DNA from: Isosphaeraceae bacterium EP7
Lineage (GTDB): Bacteria; Planctomycetota; Planctomycetia; Isosphaerales; Isosphaeraceae
Length of the DNA stretch: 64,000 bases
NCBI GenBank assembly: GCA_038400315.1
Contig: CP151667.1
Location: forward strand, 4,971,174-5,035,173
Direction: 5' to 3'
This document shows, piece after piece, positions 49,737-58,006 of this stretch. The notes under the pieces are model-generated. The model had not been told where the DNA came from and searched no databases. It saw only the letters and a list, made by a program, of their open reading frames with translations. The translations under genes were made by a program, and so were the position numbers. The first letter of the stretch is position 1, and each line of letters opens with the position of its first letter.

Positions 49737-50610
49737 ATTGGATCCGCTCCAGTTCCGACCGGGTCAACTCCAGCCGCTCGTCACGAGCCAGCGGCGCCAA
49801 AATCCGTTGCTTGCGCGTCTCGCGGTGATCGACGATCGCGGAGATGAACGCCGGCTCAAGTTCGGGCGCGACGGCGAGCGTCTGCCCACCCGGCCCCAGA
49901 ATCCGGCTCCCGCCCCAGAATCCGACCCCCTCCTCGAACCCCACACGGTTGGCGAACGCTACCGGCACCGACAGGAAGGTCGAGTAGGTTTCCAGCAAAG
50001 TGGACCAGGCCCGTTCACTGTCGAAACCGGGCCCCCCCACGCCTCGAGCGGGCGAGTTGGCCAGGATCACCAGGAAGTCGATGTCCTCGGCCTGGAGCAC
50101 GACCGCGCAGGAGAGGTGCCAGGCGTCCTCGCAGATGAGCAAACCCATCCGCCCGAACCGCGTGGGGATCGCCCTGATCCGGTCGCCGGGGGCGAAATAA
50201 CGCCCCTCGTCGAACATCCCGTACGTCGGCAGATAAACCTTTCGGTGGATCGAGCCCGGGTTCGGCCCGTCAACATAGATCGCCGCATTGTGGAACCGAT
50301 ACGCAGGGTCTTCTTCGACGAAGCCGAAGACGACCGCCATCGAGCCGGCCGCCTCGCGGACGGCGGCGGCAAATGCACCCGCCGCGGGCTGGGCGACCTC
50401 GGGGACCAGGTCGCGCAGGTCGTAGCCCGTGGCCGAGAGCTCGGGGAAGACGAGCAGGTCGACGCCCGAAACTTTGGCCCGCTCGATCGAGTCCAGATGC
50501 ATCCGCAAGTTCTGATCAACATCGCCGAGCCTGGGAGCGACCTGCGCCACGCCGAGGCGGAATGGGCGATCGCTTCGAGCGGGGGATTCGTGGCGGCCTG
50601 GCGTCGTCAT
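49705..50610 (-). CDS. Carbon-nitrogen hydrolase, probable glutaminase subunit of NAD synthetase
   Basis: A 301-residue nitrilase-superfamily protein. The catalytic triad is visible: Glu in [15 protein letters not shown], Lys in [17 protein letters not shown], Cys in [13 protein letters not shown]. This order and the [10 protein letters not shown] segment match the glutaminase domain of glutamine-dependent NAD synthetase, which releases ammonia from glutamine. The gene overlaps nadE by 32 bases in a different frame, so the usual fused protein is split into two chains here. A general nitrilase unrelated to NAD synthesis is the alternative, but the coupling argues against it. Confidence 0.88.
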   Translation of the reverse strand: MTTPGRHESPARSDRPFRLGVAQVAPRLGDVDQNLRMHLDSIERAKVSGVDLLVFPELSATGYDLRDLVPEVAQPAAGAFAAAVREAAGSMAVVFGFVEEDPAYRFHNAAIYVDGPNPGSIHRKVYLPTYGMFDEGRYFAPGDRIRAIPTRFGRMGLLICEDAWHLSCAVVLQAEDIDFLVILANSPARGVGGPGFDSERAWSTLLETYSTFLSVPVAFANRVGFEEGVGFWGGSRILGPGGQTLAVAPELEPAFISAIVDHRETRKQRILAPLARDERLELTRSELERIQYERANRRNPS

Positions 50611-50881
50611 CGTCGTCGGTTGGACCTCATCGGGGATTTGCCCGGCCCATTGGCGCGAAGCGAGGCCGGCCTGTCAAGCCGAGCGGCCGGGCTTCGTCCG
50701 GGTGAAGATGGGCAGGCGGGCGCGATTCTGTCAGTCCCATCGGACGAACGGGTCGATGCGGCTCCGGTCGGGATCGGGGGTCTCAGAATTGAGGCATGCG
50801 CGGACGATAACGTTTCAGTGGGCCATGCAATGACATGACCAACGGACAGGTTCGAGACTCGGTAACGAGCAGGAGGCTCTG

Positions 50882-51892
50882 ATGGGGCGGCGAAATCGAC
50901 TTGCCGCGGCGCTGGCGTTCGTTGTCCTGGCCGTCGGCACCACGTCCGCGAGCGCGGCGAATTGGGGCGAGAGCCTCTTCAGCGAGCATAAGCACGACTT
51001 CGGCACGGTGGCTCGCGGGTCGGTGGTCAGGCACTCTTTCGCCCTGACGAACGTGCTGACTGAGCCCGTCACGATTGTCAACATCCGGGCCTCGTGCGGC
51101 TGCACCAGCGGCTCGGCCAACGCCTCGATCGTCCCTCCCGGCGGGAAGGCGATCGTCGAGGCCCAGATGGACACGCGCAACTTCGTCGGCCCCAAGGCCA
51201 CGGTGCTGTTCGTCCACCTGGCCACGCCGTCGGGCGGCGAGGTCGAGGTCGGTATTCCCGTCCAGTCCTTGATCCTCAGCGACGTCGTGCTGAACCCGGG
51301 GACGATCGACTTCGGCACGCTCACCCGCGGTCAGAAGGTGAGCCGCGAGCTGACCATCGACCGGATCAACCTCGACGGCTGGAAGATCAACAAGATGGTC
51401 TCCGCCAGCAAGGTGCTGGACGCCAGCCTCGTGGAGACCGTCCGCCAGGGGGCCACCGTCGGCTACAAGCTGACCGTCTCGCTCAAGGCCGACGCCCCCG
51501 CCGGCGTCATCCGCGACGAGATCAGGCTCCTCAGCAACGACCCCGCCACCGCCAGCATCCCCATCCCAGTCTCCGGGGTCATTCGCGGCGACCTGAACGC
51601 CTCGCCCTCCCAGCTCAACCTGGGCAACGTCATCTCGGCCGGCGGCGTGCAGGCCCGCTTCTTCGTCCGCGGCAGCAAGCCGTTCTCGATCATCAAGATC
51701 GACGGGGCCGGCGACGGCTTCGAGCTGAGCCCGCCCGAGAAGGGGGCCAAGGCCACCCATGTCGTCACCGTCACCTTCAAGCCCGAGGCCAGCCCCGCAC
51801 GCGGGGAGATCAAGCGCGTCTTCCGCATCACCACCGACGTCGCCGGCGAGGCGCCCGTCGAGGTCAACGCGACACTTCAACTCGCCCCCTGA
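50882..51892 (+). CDS. DUF1573 domain exported protein
   Basis: A 336-residue protein with GGAGG six bases before the ATG and a signal peptide (LAAALAFVVLAVGTTSASA). The DUF1573 motif HDFGTVARGSVVRHSFALTNV followed by ITIVNIRASCGCTSG with its Cys-Gly-Cys (about residues 37-83) is clear. Two further immunoglobulin-like strand-rich modules follow (DFGTLTRGQKVSRELTI, then VTVTFKPEASPARGEIKRV). Such proteins occur in great numbers in planctomycetes and Bacteroidetes, as envelope or extracellular beta-sandwich proteins. Binding partner unknown. The stop is followed by a strong hairpin at 51915. Confidence 0.93.
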   Translation: MGRRNRLAAALAFVVLAVGTTSASAANWGESLFSEHKHDFGTVARGSVVRHSFALTNVLTEPVTIVNIRASCGCTSGSANASIVPPGGKAIVEAQMDTRNFVGPKATVLFVHLATPSGGEVEVGIPVQSLILSDVVLNPGTIDFGTLTRGQKVSRELTIDRINLDGWKINKMVSASKVLDASLVETVRQGATVGYKLTVSLKADAPAGVIRDEIRLLSNDPATASIPIPVSGVIRGDLNASPSQLNLGNVISAGGVQARFFVRGSKPFSIIKIDGAGDGFELSPPEKGAKATHVVTVTFKPEASPARGEIKRVFRITTDVAGEAPVEVNATLQLAP

Positions 51893-51914
51893 TCGGTTCG
51901 ATCCATCTCAGGTC

Positions 51915-51957
51915 GGAGGGCCGGCCTCGCATCGATCCGATGCCTGGCCGGCCCTCC
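51915..51957. terminator. Long inverted repeat between DUF1573 gene and cytochrome gene
   Basis: GGAGGGCCGGCC (51915-51926) is exactly complementary to 51946-51957, and inside lies a second stem (GCATCG with CGATGC). It lies between convergent stops (51892 and 51974). Bidirectional terminator by context. Confidence 0.75.
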
Positions 51958-51973
51958 TGTGTTTCGAAGGCAA

Positions 51974-53551
51974 TCAACGCGGCTCGGCCCTGAGAAATTG
52001 CTCGATATCCCGCAGCGTCTCGGGAGCGATGGTCCGGGTTCCACCCGCGACAGCCTCCGTCCCCCGGACGTGGTACGAGTGGCAGAGCGTGCAGTCAAAC
52101 GTCGCACCGCCGCTCGCAACCTTCGAGCTTGCTCCTGCCATCCAACCCGCCTGGGCCTTGGGCGCGTGACATTGGCGGCATGACTCGATCCCCGGGATCA
52201 GGACATCCGCTTTCGACATCGAGGCCGGGGTTGCGTCGGGATAGGCCCCCGCGTGGCACGACCGGCAGTCGACGCCTCGATGCGCCGAATGATCGAAGTT
52301 GGCATGCGTGAACCAGACTTGGGGGATGTTCGCGGCCTTGACCTGGGTCGGCGCCCCAAGCTGATCTCTTGACGCGTAATCATGGCATTTCTGGCAGGCT
52401 CGATCTCCATCGAAGAGCAGCGTGGAAGCTTCTCGAACCTTGCTAACCAGTCGATCGCCCAGCGTCTGGACCTTTGGTTCCAGGGCCGAGATCGGCCCCA
52501 GGCCCGGTCGGGCGGGGACGTATCGAGCCATGAAGGCCGGGTCGTCTCGCAAGATCTCGCCCGAAAAATACTCCCGCAGCCGCGTCGAAACCTCCGACGG
52601 TTGAATGCGGTGAGTCATCATCATGTCGGGTTTCGTTGTGTCGAAGCCCAGCTCATGACAGGCGCGGCATTGCACCTCGTAGCGGATCGGGAGCATCGAC
52701 GCGCCGGTCGTCGCCGCGACGGAGAGGTCGACCCGACCCGGGGCACGCAGGTCGGCCGGGTTCGTCGCGTGACACGACTGGCATCTGAGACTCACCGAGC
52801 TGTCCGCGACGCCCGAGGATCCGCGATACGCGTCCCTGTCCTTTTCGAGGCGGATCTTCGAGGCCAGGAAGGGCTTCCCACCGGGCGTCGTCGTCAGGCC
52901 AGGGCTCATGTGCAGGGCGTGGTTGAACTTGATCCCGCCGGGATCCGGATGCTTGAGGGGCTCGAACTCGGGATGAGAATTCGACAGGCCCGTCGAAAAG
53001 CCCTCAATATTCGCTAACGCCGGATTCGCGGACCCCTCATGCCGGAAATCTCCGAGCATCGCATGGCAACTCTTGCACTTGGAGTCGTCGAGCCTCGTGA
53101 GCCTGGCAAGTCGGCCCTGATGGTCCTGGTGGCAGCCGGCGCAGTCGTTCTTGGCGACGTTCATCCCCGCGGGCGCGGCGTGATGGGCGGAACCCGCGTG
53201 GCACGACTCGCAGCGTGAGGCCGCCGTCGAGGTTTTCGCGGTCAACGCCAGGGCATCGAGCGGGGAATTCCCCTTGATCGGCGTGAACGGGACGTGGCAC
53301 GCCTCGCAATTCGCCTCCCAGGTGGCGTGGGCCTCGATCAAGGGGCCGGGACTCGAACGCAGCCGGCCGCCGGCGCTGGACTTCAACGTCCGGCCGTCCC
53401 ACTCGAGGTTCAGGGCAAACCAGGCGGCCACCGCGACGACGCCCAGGAAGGTCAGCGCCAGCTTGCCGCGCTGGATCCCGTCGGGCGTCTTGTAATAGTC
53501 CAGCTCGATCCGCTGGGCGCGGGCCTTGCTCTCGCGACCCTGACTGGCCAT
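51974..53551 (-). CDS. Membrane-anchored multiheme cytochrome c (ten CxxCH)
   Basis: A 525-residue protein starting at MASQGRESKARAQ. One N-terminal transmembrane segment (KLALTFLGVVAVAAWFALN) anchors it and no cleavable signal is evident; the rest should be periplasmic. Ten CxxCH heme-attachment sites are visible in order: CEACH, CESCH, CAGCH, CKSCH, CQSCH, CRACH, CQKCH, CRSCH, CRQCH, CTLCH. Many histidines between them can serve as distal ligands. The first four sit in a dense cytochrome c3/c7-like module, while the remainder are more widely spaced. Such proteins transfer electrons in respiration or extracellular electron transport. The membrane protein gene 55 bases upstream is the likely quinol-side partner. 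Donor and acceptor unknown. Confidence 0.9.
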   Translation of the reverse strand: MASQGRESKARAQRIELDYYKTPDGIQRGKLALTFLGVVAVAAWFALNLEWDGRTLKSSAGGRLRSSPGPLIEAHATWEANCEACHVPFTPIKGNSPLDALALTAKTSTAASRCESCHAGSAHHAAPAGMNVAKNDCAGCHQDHQGRLARLTRLDDSKCKSCHAMLGDFRHEGSANPALANIEGFSTGLSNSHPEFEPLKHPDPGGIKFNHALHMSPGLTTTPGGKPFLASKIRLEKDRDAYRGSSGVADSSVSLRCQSCHATNPADLRAPGRVDLSVAATTGASMLPIRYEVQCRACHELGFDTTKPDMMMTHRIQPSEVSTRLREYFSGEILRDDPAFMARYVPARPGLGPISALEPKVQTLGDRLVSKVREASTLLFDGDRACQKCHDYASRDQLGAPTQVKAANIPQVWFTHANFDHSAHRGVDCRSCHAGAYPDATPASMSKADVLIPGIESCRQCHAPKAQAGWMAGASSKVASGGATFDCTLCHSYHVRGTEAVAGGTRTIAPETLRDIEQFLRAEPR

Positions 53552-53606
53552 GAATCGATGACCCTTGATCCGAGAGGTTCGGCGGGCGGCACGCGACGCG
53601 TGCGAC

Positions 53607-54629
53607 TCACCAGTAGCGCAAGGCGTCCCACACATGGATCGCCATCAGAAGAACCAGGATGATCGAGAGCGGCAGGTGCACCATCAGCCAGCCGTGCAGC
53701 AGCCGGTGCAGCCGGATCTGCCGGTCGAACTGACGTCGCTGGTCGACCAGCCCTTCGAGCGTCTCGATCGCCGGTAGCGCGGCCGTGTCGAGCTTGATCC
53801 GCAGGTCGCCGAAAACCAGGGCCGCCTTCTGGGCCGATCCGAGCGGCGACGACCGGCCACCGGCCCGCAGATAGGGGCCGATCAGGGACTCATGGAGAAT
53901 CCGCAGGCCGACGGACCCGGCGACCATCGTCGCGGGCACCCGCGCCTGGACGATCTTCCCCGACAGCTTGCCCACCGACCGCACCGCGCCGACGGTGACA
54001 TAACCCACCTTCTCCTCGGGCTCGGCCGTCTCGTCCGCCGGAAGGCCGGTGTTCACCTCGACGCCGCACGTCGCGGCGACCAGATCGTCGGCTTCGTCGG
54101 CGAGCATCCCCGCCAGCCGGTCGATCTGATTGTAAATCGTCTCGGCGGGAAGCTCGTCGAGCATCATCCGGGGGATGACCTGCTGCATCGCCAGGCCCCA
54201 GATCCCGCTGGCGACCACCACGACCAGGTCGGCCATCAGCAACGTCGTGAGCGTCCCACCCAGCCGAAAGCCGCTGTGCAACACCAGTAGCGGCAGGCAG
54301 AGTAGCCCCAGCCAGAGGTGCGCGCTCATCCAGTGCTTCACCCGGCCGATCCGCCAGGTCCGCAGCTTCTTGCGGGGCCAGAGGAACGTCTCGAACAGGA
54401 TGATCCCGCCGCCGACCAGCCCGAATGTCAGGCCGGGCACGCTGCCGCCGCCCGGCCAACGCGCGCTGTTCCACCCCGCCAAGACGAACCAGGCGACGCT
54501 CGCGAGTAGGATGACCGTTGACAACGCGATCCAGGGGCGATGGAGCCGGAACTGCGGCCCGTTGATCAGCACGAGGTCGAAATCCTCAAACGGGTTGCGA
54601 TCGTGGGACGTTGATCGTACACCTACCAT
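53607..54629 (-). CDS. Membrane protein, probable heme b-binding partner of the decaheme cytochrome
   Basis: A 340-residue integral membrane protein, start at MVGVRSTSHDRNPFEDF; a GTG at 54674 is possible. Hydrophobic segments: about 33-53, 62-80, 110-128, 140-158 and 310-335. Histidines sit in suggestive places: VKHWMSAHLWLGLL and VLHSGF in the paired middle helices, and HLPLSIILVLLMAIHVW near the C-terminus, a spacing like heme b ligands in cytochrome b561 or ferric-reductase-like proteins. Between the helices is a soluble segment with no cysteines of CxxCH type. It is upstream of the decaheme cytochrome on the same strand. I infer quinol oxidation coupled to the multiheme protein, untested. 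Confidence 0.7.
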   Translation of the reverse strand: MVGVRSTSHDRNPFEDFDLVLINGPQFRLHRPWIALSTVILLASVAWFVLAGWNSARWPGGGSVPGLTFGLVGGGIILFETFLWPRKKLRTWRIGRVKHWMSAHLWLGLLCLPLLVLHSGFRLGGTLTTLLMADLVVVVASGIWGLAMQQVIPRMMLDELPAETIYNQIDRLAGMLADEADDLVAATCGVEVNTGLPADETAEPEEKVGYVTVGAVRSVGKLSGKIVQARVPATMVAGSVGLRILHESLIGPYLRAGGRSSPLGSAQKAALVFGDLRIKLDTAALPAIETLEGLVDQRRQFDRQIRLHRLLHGWLMVHLPLSIILVLLMAIHVWDALRYW

Positions 54630-54722
54630 ACAACGAGCTTGGGTCGAGTCAACGAACGGCCGACGGTCGACCACGCCTCATCTCGCAAGTTTCGGCGATC
54701 TCCCCGCGTCGAGGGTGCCTTT

Positions 54723-55904
54723 TTGAACGTCCTCATCGCTCCAGATAAATTCAAAGGGTGCCTCTCCGCCGCGGAGGTAGCCCGCGCGATCGCCCGGGGC
54801 GTCAGGAATGCCGCCCCCGACGCCGTCATCGACTGCATTGCCCTGGCCGACGGCGGCGAAGGGATCGTTGACGCGCTCGTCGAGTCCTCCGCCGGCACGT
54901 TGCACACCGCGAACGTCTCCGGCCCCCTGGGCCAGTCGGTCGAGGCCACCTACGGCCTGCTCGGAGACGGGACCACCGCCGTCCTGGAAATGGCCGCCGC
55001 CTCGGGCCTCGTGCTCGTCCCGCACGACCTCCGCGACCCGCTCAGGGCGACCACGCGTGGCACCGGCGAACTTCTCCTGCACGCCGTTCGGGGAGGGGCC
55101 CGCCGGGTGATCCTGGGAATCGGCGGCAGCGCCACCAACGACGGAGGCGCGGGCCTCGCTCAGGCTCTCGGGTTCAGGCTGCTCGATGTCAGGGGGGCGG
55201 AACTCGGCCCCGGCGGCGGCCCGCTGAGCGATCTCGACCGCATCGTCCCGCCCGACCATCCCCCCCTGGGCGACGCCGAGATTCTGGTCGCCTGCGACGT
55301 GACCAATCCGCTCTGCGGGCCGCAAGGGGCCTCGGCCATCTACGGACCTCAGAAGGGGGCCACCCCCGCGATGGTGGCCCAGCTCGACGCCAGCCTCGAA
55401 CACTTCGCCGCAATCATCCGCCGCGACCTCGGAGTCGACATCCGCGATCTCCCCGGAGCGGGCGCCGCCGGGGGCCTGGGCGCCGGTCTCGTCGCCTTCG
55501 CCGGCGGCTCGCTCTCTCCCGGCATTGAGATCGTCCTCAAAACCCTGGGTGTGTCCGCAAAAATGGAACGGGCCGACCTCTGCCTGACGGGCGAAGGCTC
55601 GGTCGACCATTCCAGTGCCTACGGCAAAACCGTCGCCGGAGTCGGAGCCCTCGCCGCCAGTCTGGGCGTACCGGCCATCGCCCTCGCCGGCACGATCGGA
55701 CCCGGCTATGAACGCCTCCACGAGCGTGGAATCGTGGCGATTTTCCCGATTGCGCCAGGGCCCATCACCCTCCAAGAATCGCTGGCCCGGGCCCCTGAAC
55801 TCCTGGAGGCCGCCGCCGAAAGTCTGATGCGCCTGGTCGTCGGGTTTGCGAGCGGGCCAAAGTCTCACCTCGAGATTCGGAATAGAAACCAAGAGGATTT
55901 GTGA
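54723..55904 (+). CDS. glxK: Glycerate kinase (GlxK/GckA type I)
   Basis: A 393-residue kinase of the GlxK family (glycerate to 2- or 3-phosphoglycerate). The TTG at 54723 is chosen because GAGGG lies about seven bases upstream and the product begins exactly as family members do (NVLIAPDKFKGCLSAAEVARAI). Other motifs: LADGGEGIVDAL, VILGIGGSATNDGGAGLAQALGF, LVACDVTNPLCGPQGAS, GAAGGLGAGLVAFAGG and CLTGEGSVDHSSAYGKT. All look intact. It is divergent from the decaheme operon and followed by an unrelated short gene. Confidence 0.94.
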   Translation: MNVLIAPDKFKGCLSAAEVARAIARGVRNAAPDAVIDCIALADGGEGIVDALVESSAGTLHTANVSGPLGQSVEATYGLLGDGTTAVLEMAAASGLVLVPHDLRDPLRATTRGTGELLLHAVRGGARRVILGIGGSATNDGGAGLAQALGFRLLDVRGAELGPGGGPLSDLDRIVPPDHPPLGDAEILVACDVTNPLCGPQGASAIYGPQKGATPAMVAQLDASLEHFAAIIRRDLGVDIRDLPGAGAAGGLGAGLVAFAGGSLSPGIEIVLKTLGVSAKMERADLCLTGEGSVDHSSAYGKTVAGVGALAASLGVPAIALAGTIGPGYERLHERGIVAIFPIAPGPITLQESLARAPELLEAAAESLMRLVVGFASGPKSHLEIRNRNQEDL

Positions 55905-55917
55905 GGCGAACCTACAA

Positions 55918-56244
55918 ATGGGCGTGAATGAGATCGATCTCGAAGTACTTCAACTCGCCCTGGTTCGCCTTCTGGAACATATGCGCTTTACGCGAGGGTT
56001 GAAAACCATCCCCCTAGAGTCAGATTATTATTGGTCCATTCCACGTTCTCAGTCATTCGACCTGACCACGACGATCGAAGCATCCGACATCGACGTCGGA
56101 AGCCTCTTCGATGAGCTGGAGATCGTCCGGAAACTCGCAACTCGCCAAGCGGAACCTCTGTCGATCGAACTCGCGATGATCTCGGGGCTACTTCGATACG
56201 TTGGAAATACAGTGGGCGAGCTCACCTCGAAAGACGGAGGATGA
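55918..56244 (+). CDS. Hypothetical protein, 108 residues
   Basis: A short protein starting MGVNEIDLEVLQLALVRL, 13 bases after the glycerate kinase stop; GAGG 12 bases upstream is a loose ribosome site. It is predicted mainly helical with no signal, membrane segment or known motif (notable: ESDYYWSIPRSQSFDLTT in the middle). Third-codon bases are less GC-biased than in glxK or thiL. Could be a regulator or small antitoxin-like protein, but nothing shows this. Confidence 0.55.
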   Translation: MGVNEIDLEVLQLALVRLLEHMRFTRGLKTIPLESDYYWSIPRSQSFDLTTTIEASDIDVGSLFDELEIVRKLATRQAEPLSIELAMISGLLRYVGNTVGELTSKDGG

Positions 56245-56320
56245 CGGAAAAGTCGTGATGAGTGCCGAAACGCAACCTTTCCGATCACCGATTTCGAAGA
56301 GCAAGCCAGGAAATTAGCCG

Positions 56321-57298
56321 ATGCCCGGGGCCTCCGAACACGACCTCATCGCCTGGATTCGCGGCCAGGCCGCCACCAATTCGCAGACCCAGGTCGGCAT
56401 CGGCGATGACTGTGCGGCGCTCCGGTTCACGCCCGGACGCCAAGTCCTGGTCACAACCGATCTGCTCGCCGAAGGCCGCCATTTCCGGCTGGTAGAGACC
56501 AACGCCGAGGCCGTCGGCCGCAAGGCGCTGGCGGTAAACTTGTCGGATATCGCCGCGATGGCCGGCACTCCGGTCGCCGCGTTCGTCGCCGTGTGCCTGC
56601 CGGTGGGATCGGCCGCCGAGGTGGCTCAGGGCTTGCTGCGCGGGATGATGCCGCTTGCCCGGCAGTTCGGCGTCTCACTTGCGGGCGGCGATACGAACTC
56701 GTGGGGCGAGGGGCTCGTGGTCGCCGTGACCTTGCTGGGCGAGGCGACCGAGCGTGGCCCCGTCTTCCGATCGGGTGCGAAGCCTGGGGACCTGATCGCC
56801 GTGACGGGGCGGCTGGGCGGCAGCATCCTCGGCCGCCACCTCTCCCCCCTGCCCCGGATCGACGAGGCCCTGAAGCTGCACAAAGTCGCCCCGATCCACG
56901 CGATGATCGACCTCTCCGACGGCCTCTCCTCCGACCTGCGGCATATCCTCCGCGAGAGCGGCGGCCTGGGAGCCCTGCTCGAAGCCGGGGCCATTCCGGT
57001 CCACGCCGATGCCGTGGATCTGTCCCGCCGCGACGGCCTGAGCCCCCTGCACCATGCCCTGGACGACGGCGAAGACTTCGAGCTCTGCCTCACCGCCCCC
57101 GCCGAATCGTTCCGACTCTGGAATCAGGCCCTCGGCGACGATTTCCCGCTCCACCAGATTGGCACGATCCGCGCCGAGCCCGGCCTTTTCATCCGCCTAG
57201 AAGACGGCCGGGTCGAACCTCTGGCACGCGGCGGGTTCGACCACTTCCTCCGCGATCCCACGACCGACCCGTCGGCAACGAACGAGAGGCCGAGCTGA
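56321..57298 (+). CDS. thiL: Thiamine-monophosphate kinase ThiL
   Basis: A 325-residue ATP-dependent kinase of the PurM/SelD-like superfamily, making thiamine diphosphate from thiamine monophosphate. It begins SEHDLIAWIRGQAATNSQTQVGIGDDCAALR, with the acidic metal-binding GIGDDCA; then LLAEGRHF, VNLSDIAAMAGTP, SLAGGDTNSW, AVTGRLGGSILG and AMIDLSDGLSSDLRH (second metal site). The Asp residues expected for Mg-ATP are present. One base separates its stop from the tsaE start, so the genes form an operon with tsaE, ctp and tsaD. Confidence 0.95.
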   Translation: MPGASEHDLIAWIRGQAATNSQTQVGIGDDCAALRFTPGRQVLVTTDLLAEGRHFRLVETNAEAVGRKALAVNLSDIAAMAGTPVAAFVAVCLPVGSAAEVAQGLLRGMMPLARQFGVSLAGGDTNSWGEGLVVAVTLLGEATERGPVFRSGAKPGDLIAVTGRLGGSILGRHLSPLPRIDEALKLHKVAPIHAMIDLSDGLSSDLRHILRESGGLGALLEAGAIPVHADAVDLSRRDGLSPLHHALDDGEDFELCLTAPAESFRLWNQALGDDFPLHQIGTIRAEPGLFIRLEDGRVEPLARGGFDHFLRDPTTDPSATNERPS

Positions 57299-57299
57299 C

Positions 57300-57821
57300 A
57301 TGGACGTCGATCAGACCGGCCGCATTCTCCGCGTTGACACCGAGGGCGAGCACGAGACCGACCTTGTGGGCCGTGCCCTGGCCGAAATCATCCGGCCCGG
57401 GACGGTCCTCGGCGTGACCGGGCCGCTCGGTGCGGGCAAGACGCGGCTGGCCCGCGCCCTGGCCGTGGCGCTCGGGGTCCCCGAGGAACTGGTCTCCAGC
57501 CCGACCTACGTCCTGATGCAGGAGTATCCCGGCAAAATCCCGTTCTGGCACCTGGACGCTTATCGTCTGCGAGGGCCCGAGCAGTTCGAGGCGCTCGGAG
57601 TCTCGGAACTCTGGGACGAGCCCGTCGGCTTGGTCTACGTCGAGTGGGCCGAGCTTGTGCTCGACGCCCTCCCCCCCCAGACCTGGCGTTTACGCATCGA
57701 GTCGACCGGCCCCGAATCACGCCGCTGGACCTTCGACTTTCCCGTTGAACGGGGCAACGACCCGGCCTCGCGGCTCGCGGATCTGCTCCGGGCACCGAAC
57801 ACCCGGGCATCCCGAGCGTAA
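57300..57821 (+). CDS. tsaE: tRNA threonylcarbamoyladenosine biosynthesis protein TsaE
   Basis: A 173-residue P-loop ATPase. Walker A is GPLGAGKTRLARALA (about residues 40-54). SSPTYVLMQEY and FWHLDAYRL carry switch residues, and VYVEWAELV closes the core. TsaE powers turnover of the TsaD-TsaB complex that makes t6A in ANN-decoding tRNAs. It starts one base after thiL, and tsaD lies three genes on. No tsaB or tsaC is in the window. Confidence 0.95.
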   Translation: MDVDQTGRILRVDTEGEHETDLVGRALAEIIRPGTVLGVTGPLGAGKTRLARALAVALGVPEELVSSPTYVLMQEYPGKIPFWHLDAYRLRGPEQFEALGVSELWDEPVGLVYVEWAELVLDALPPQTWRLRIESTGPESRRWTFDFPVERGNDPASRLADLLRAPNTRASRA

Positions 57822-57832
57822 TGTCATACCAG

Positions 57833-57870
57833 GGCCCTTGATTTCGACGCTCTTCATAGAGAAGGGCCCC
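57833..57870 (+). terminator. Weak inverted repeat after tsaE
   Basis: GGGCCCTT (57833-57840) pairs with 57863-57870 over a 22-base loop, 12 bases after the tsaE stop and 137 before the protease start. The long loop makes termination doubtful; it may only attenuate. Confidence 0.3.
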
Positions 57871-58006
57871 GACCTTGCCCGTCGGTTTGGCCATCGACTA
57901 GACTTGAAGTCCATCCACGGGCAGCGGCAAGCGTTCGATGACGACGCGTAGGCCCAGACCCGGACGGCGACCCATGCCCGACCGACCCACCCAGGAGGGT
58001 TCACGG

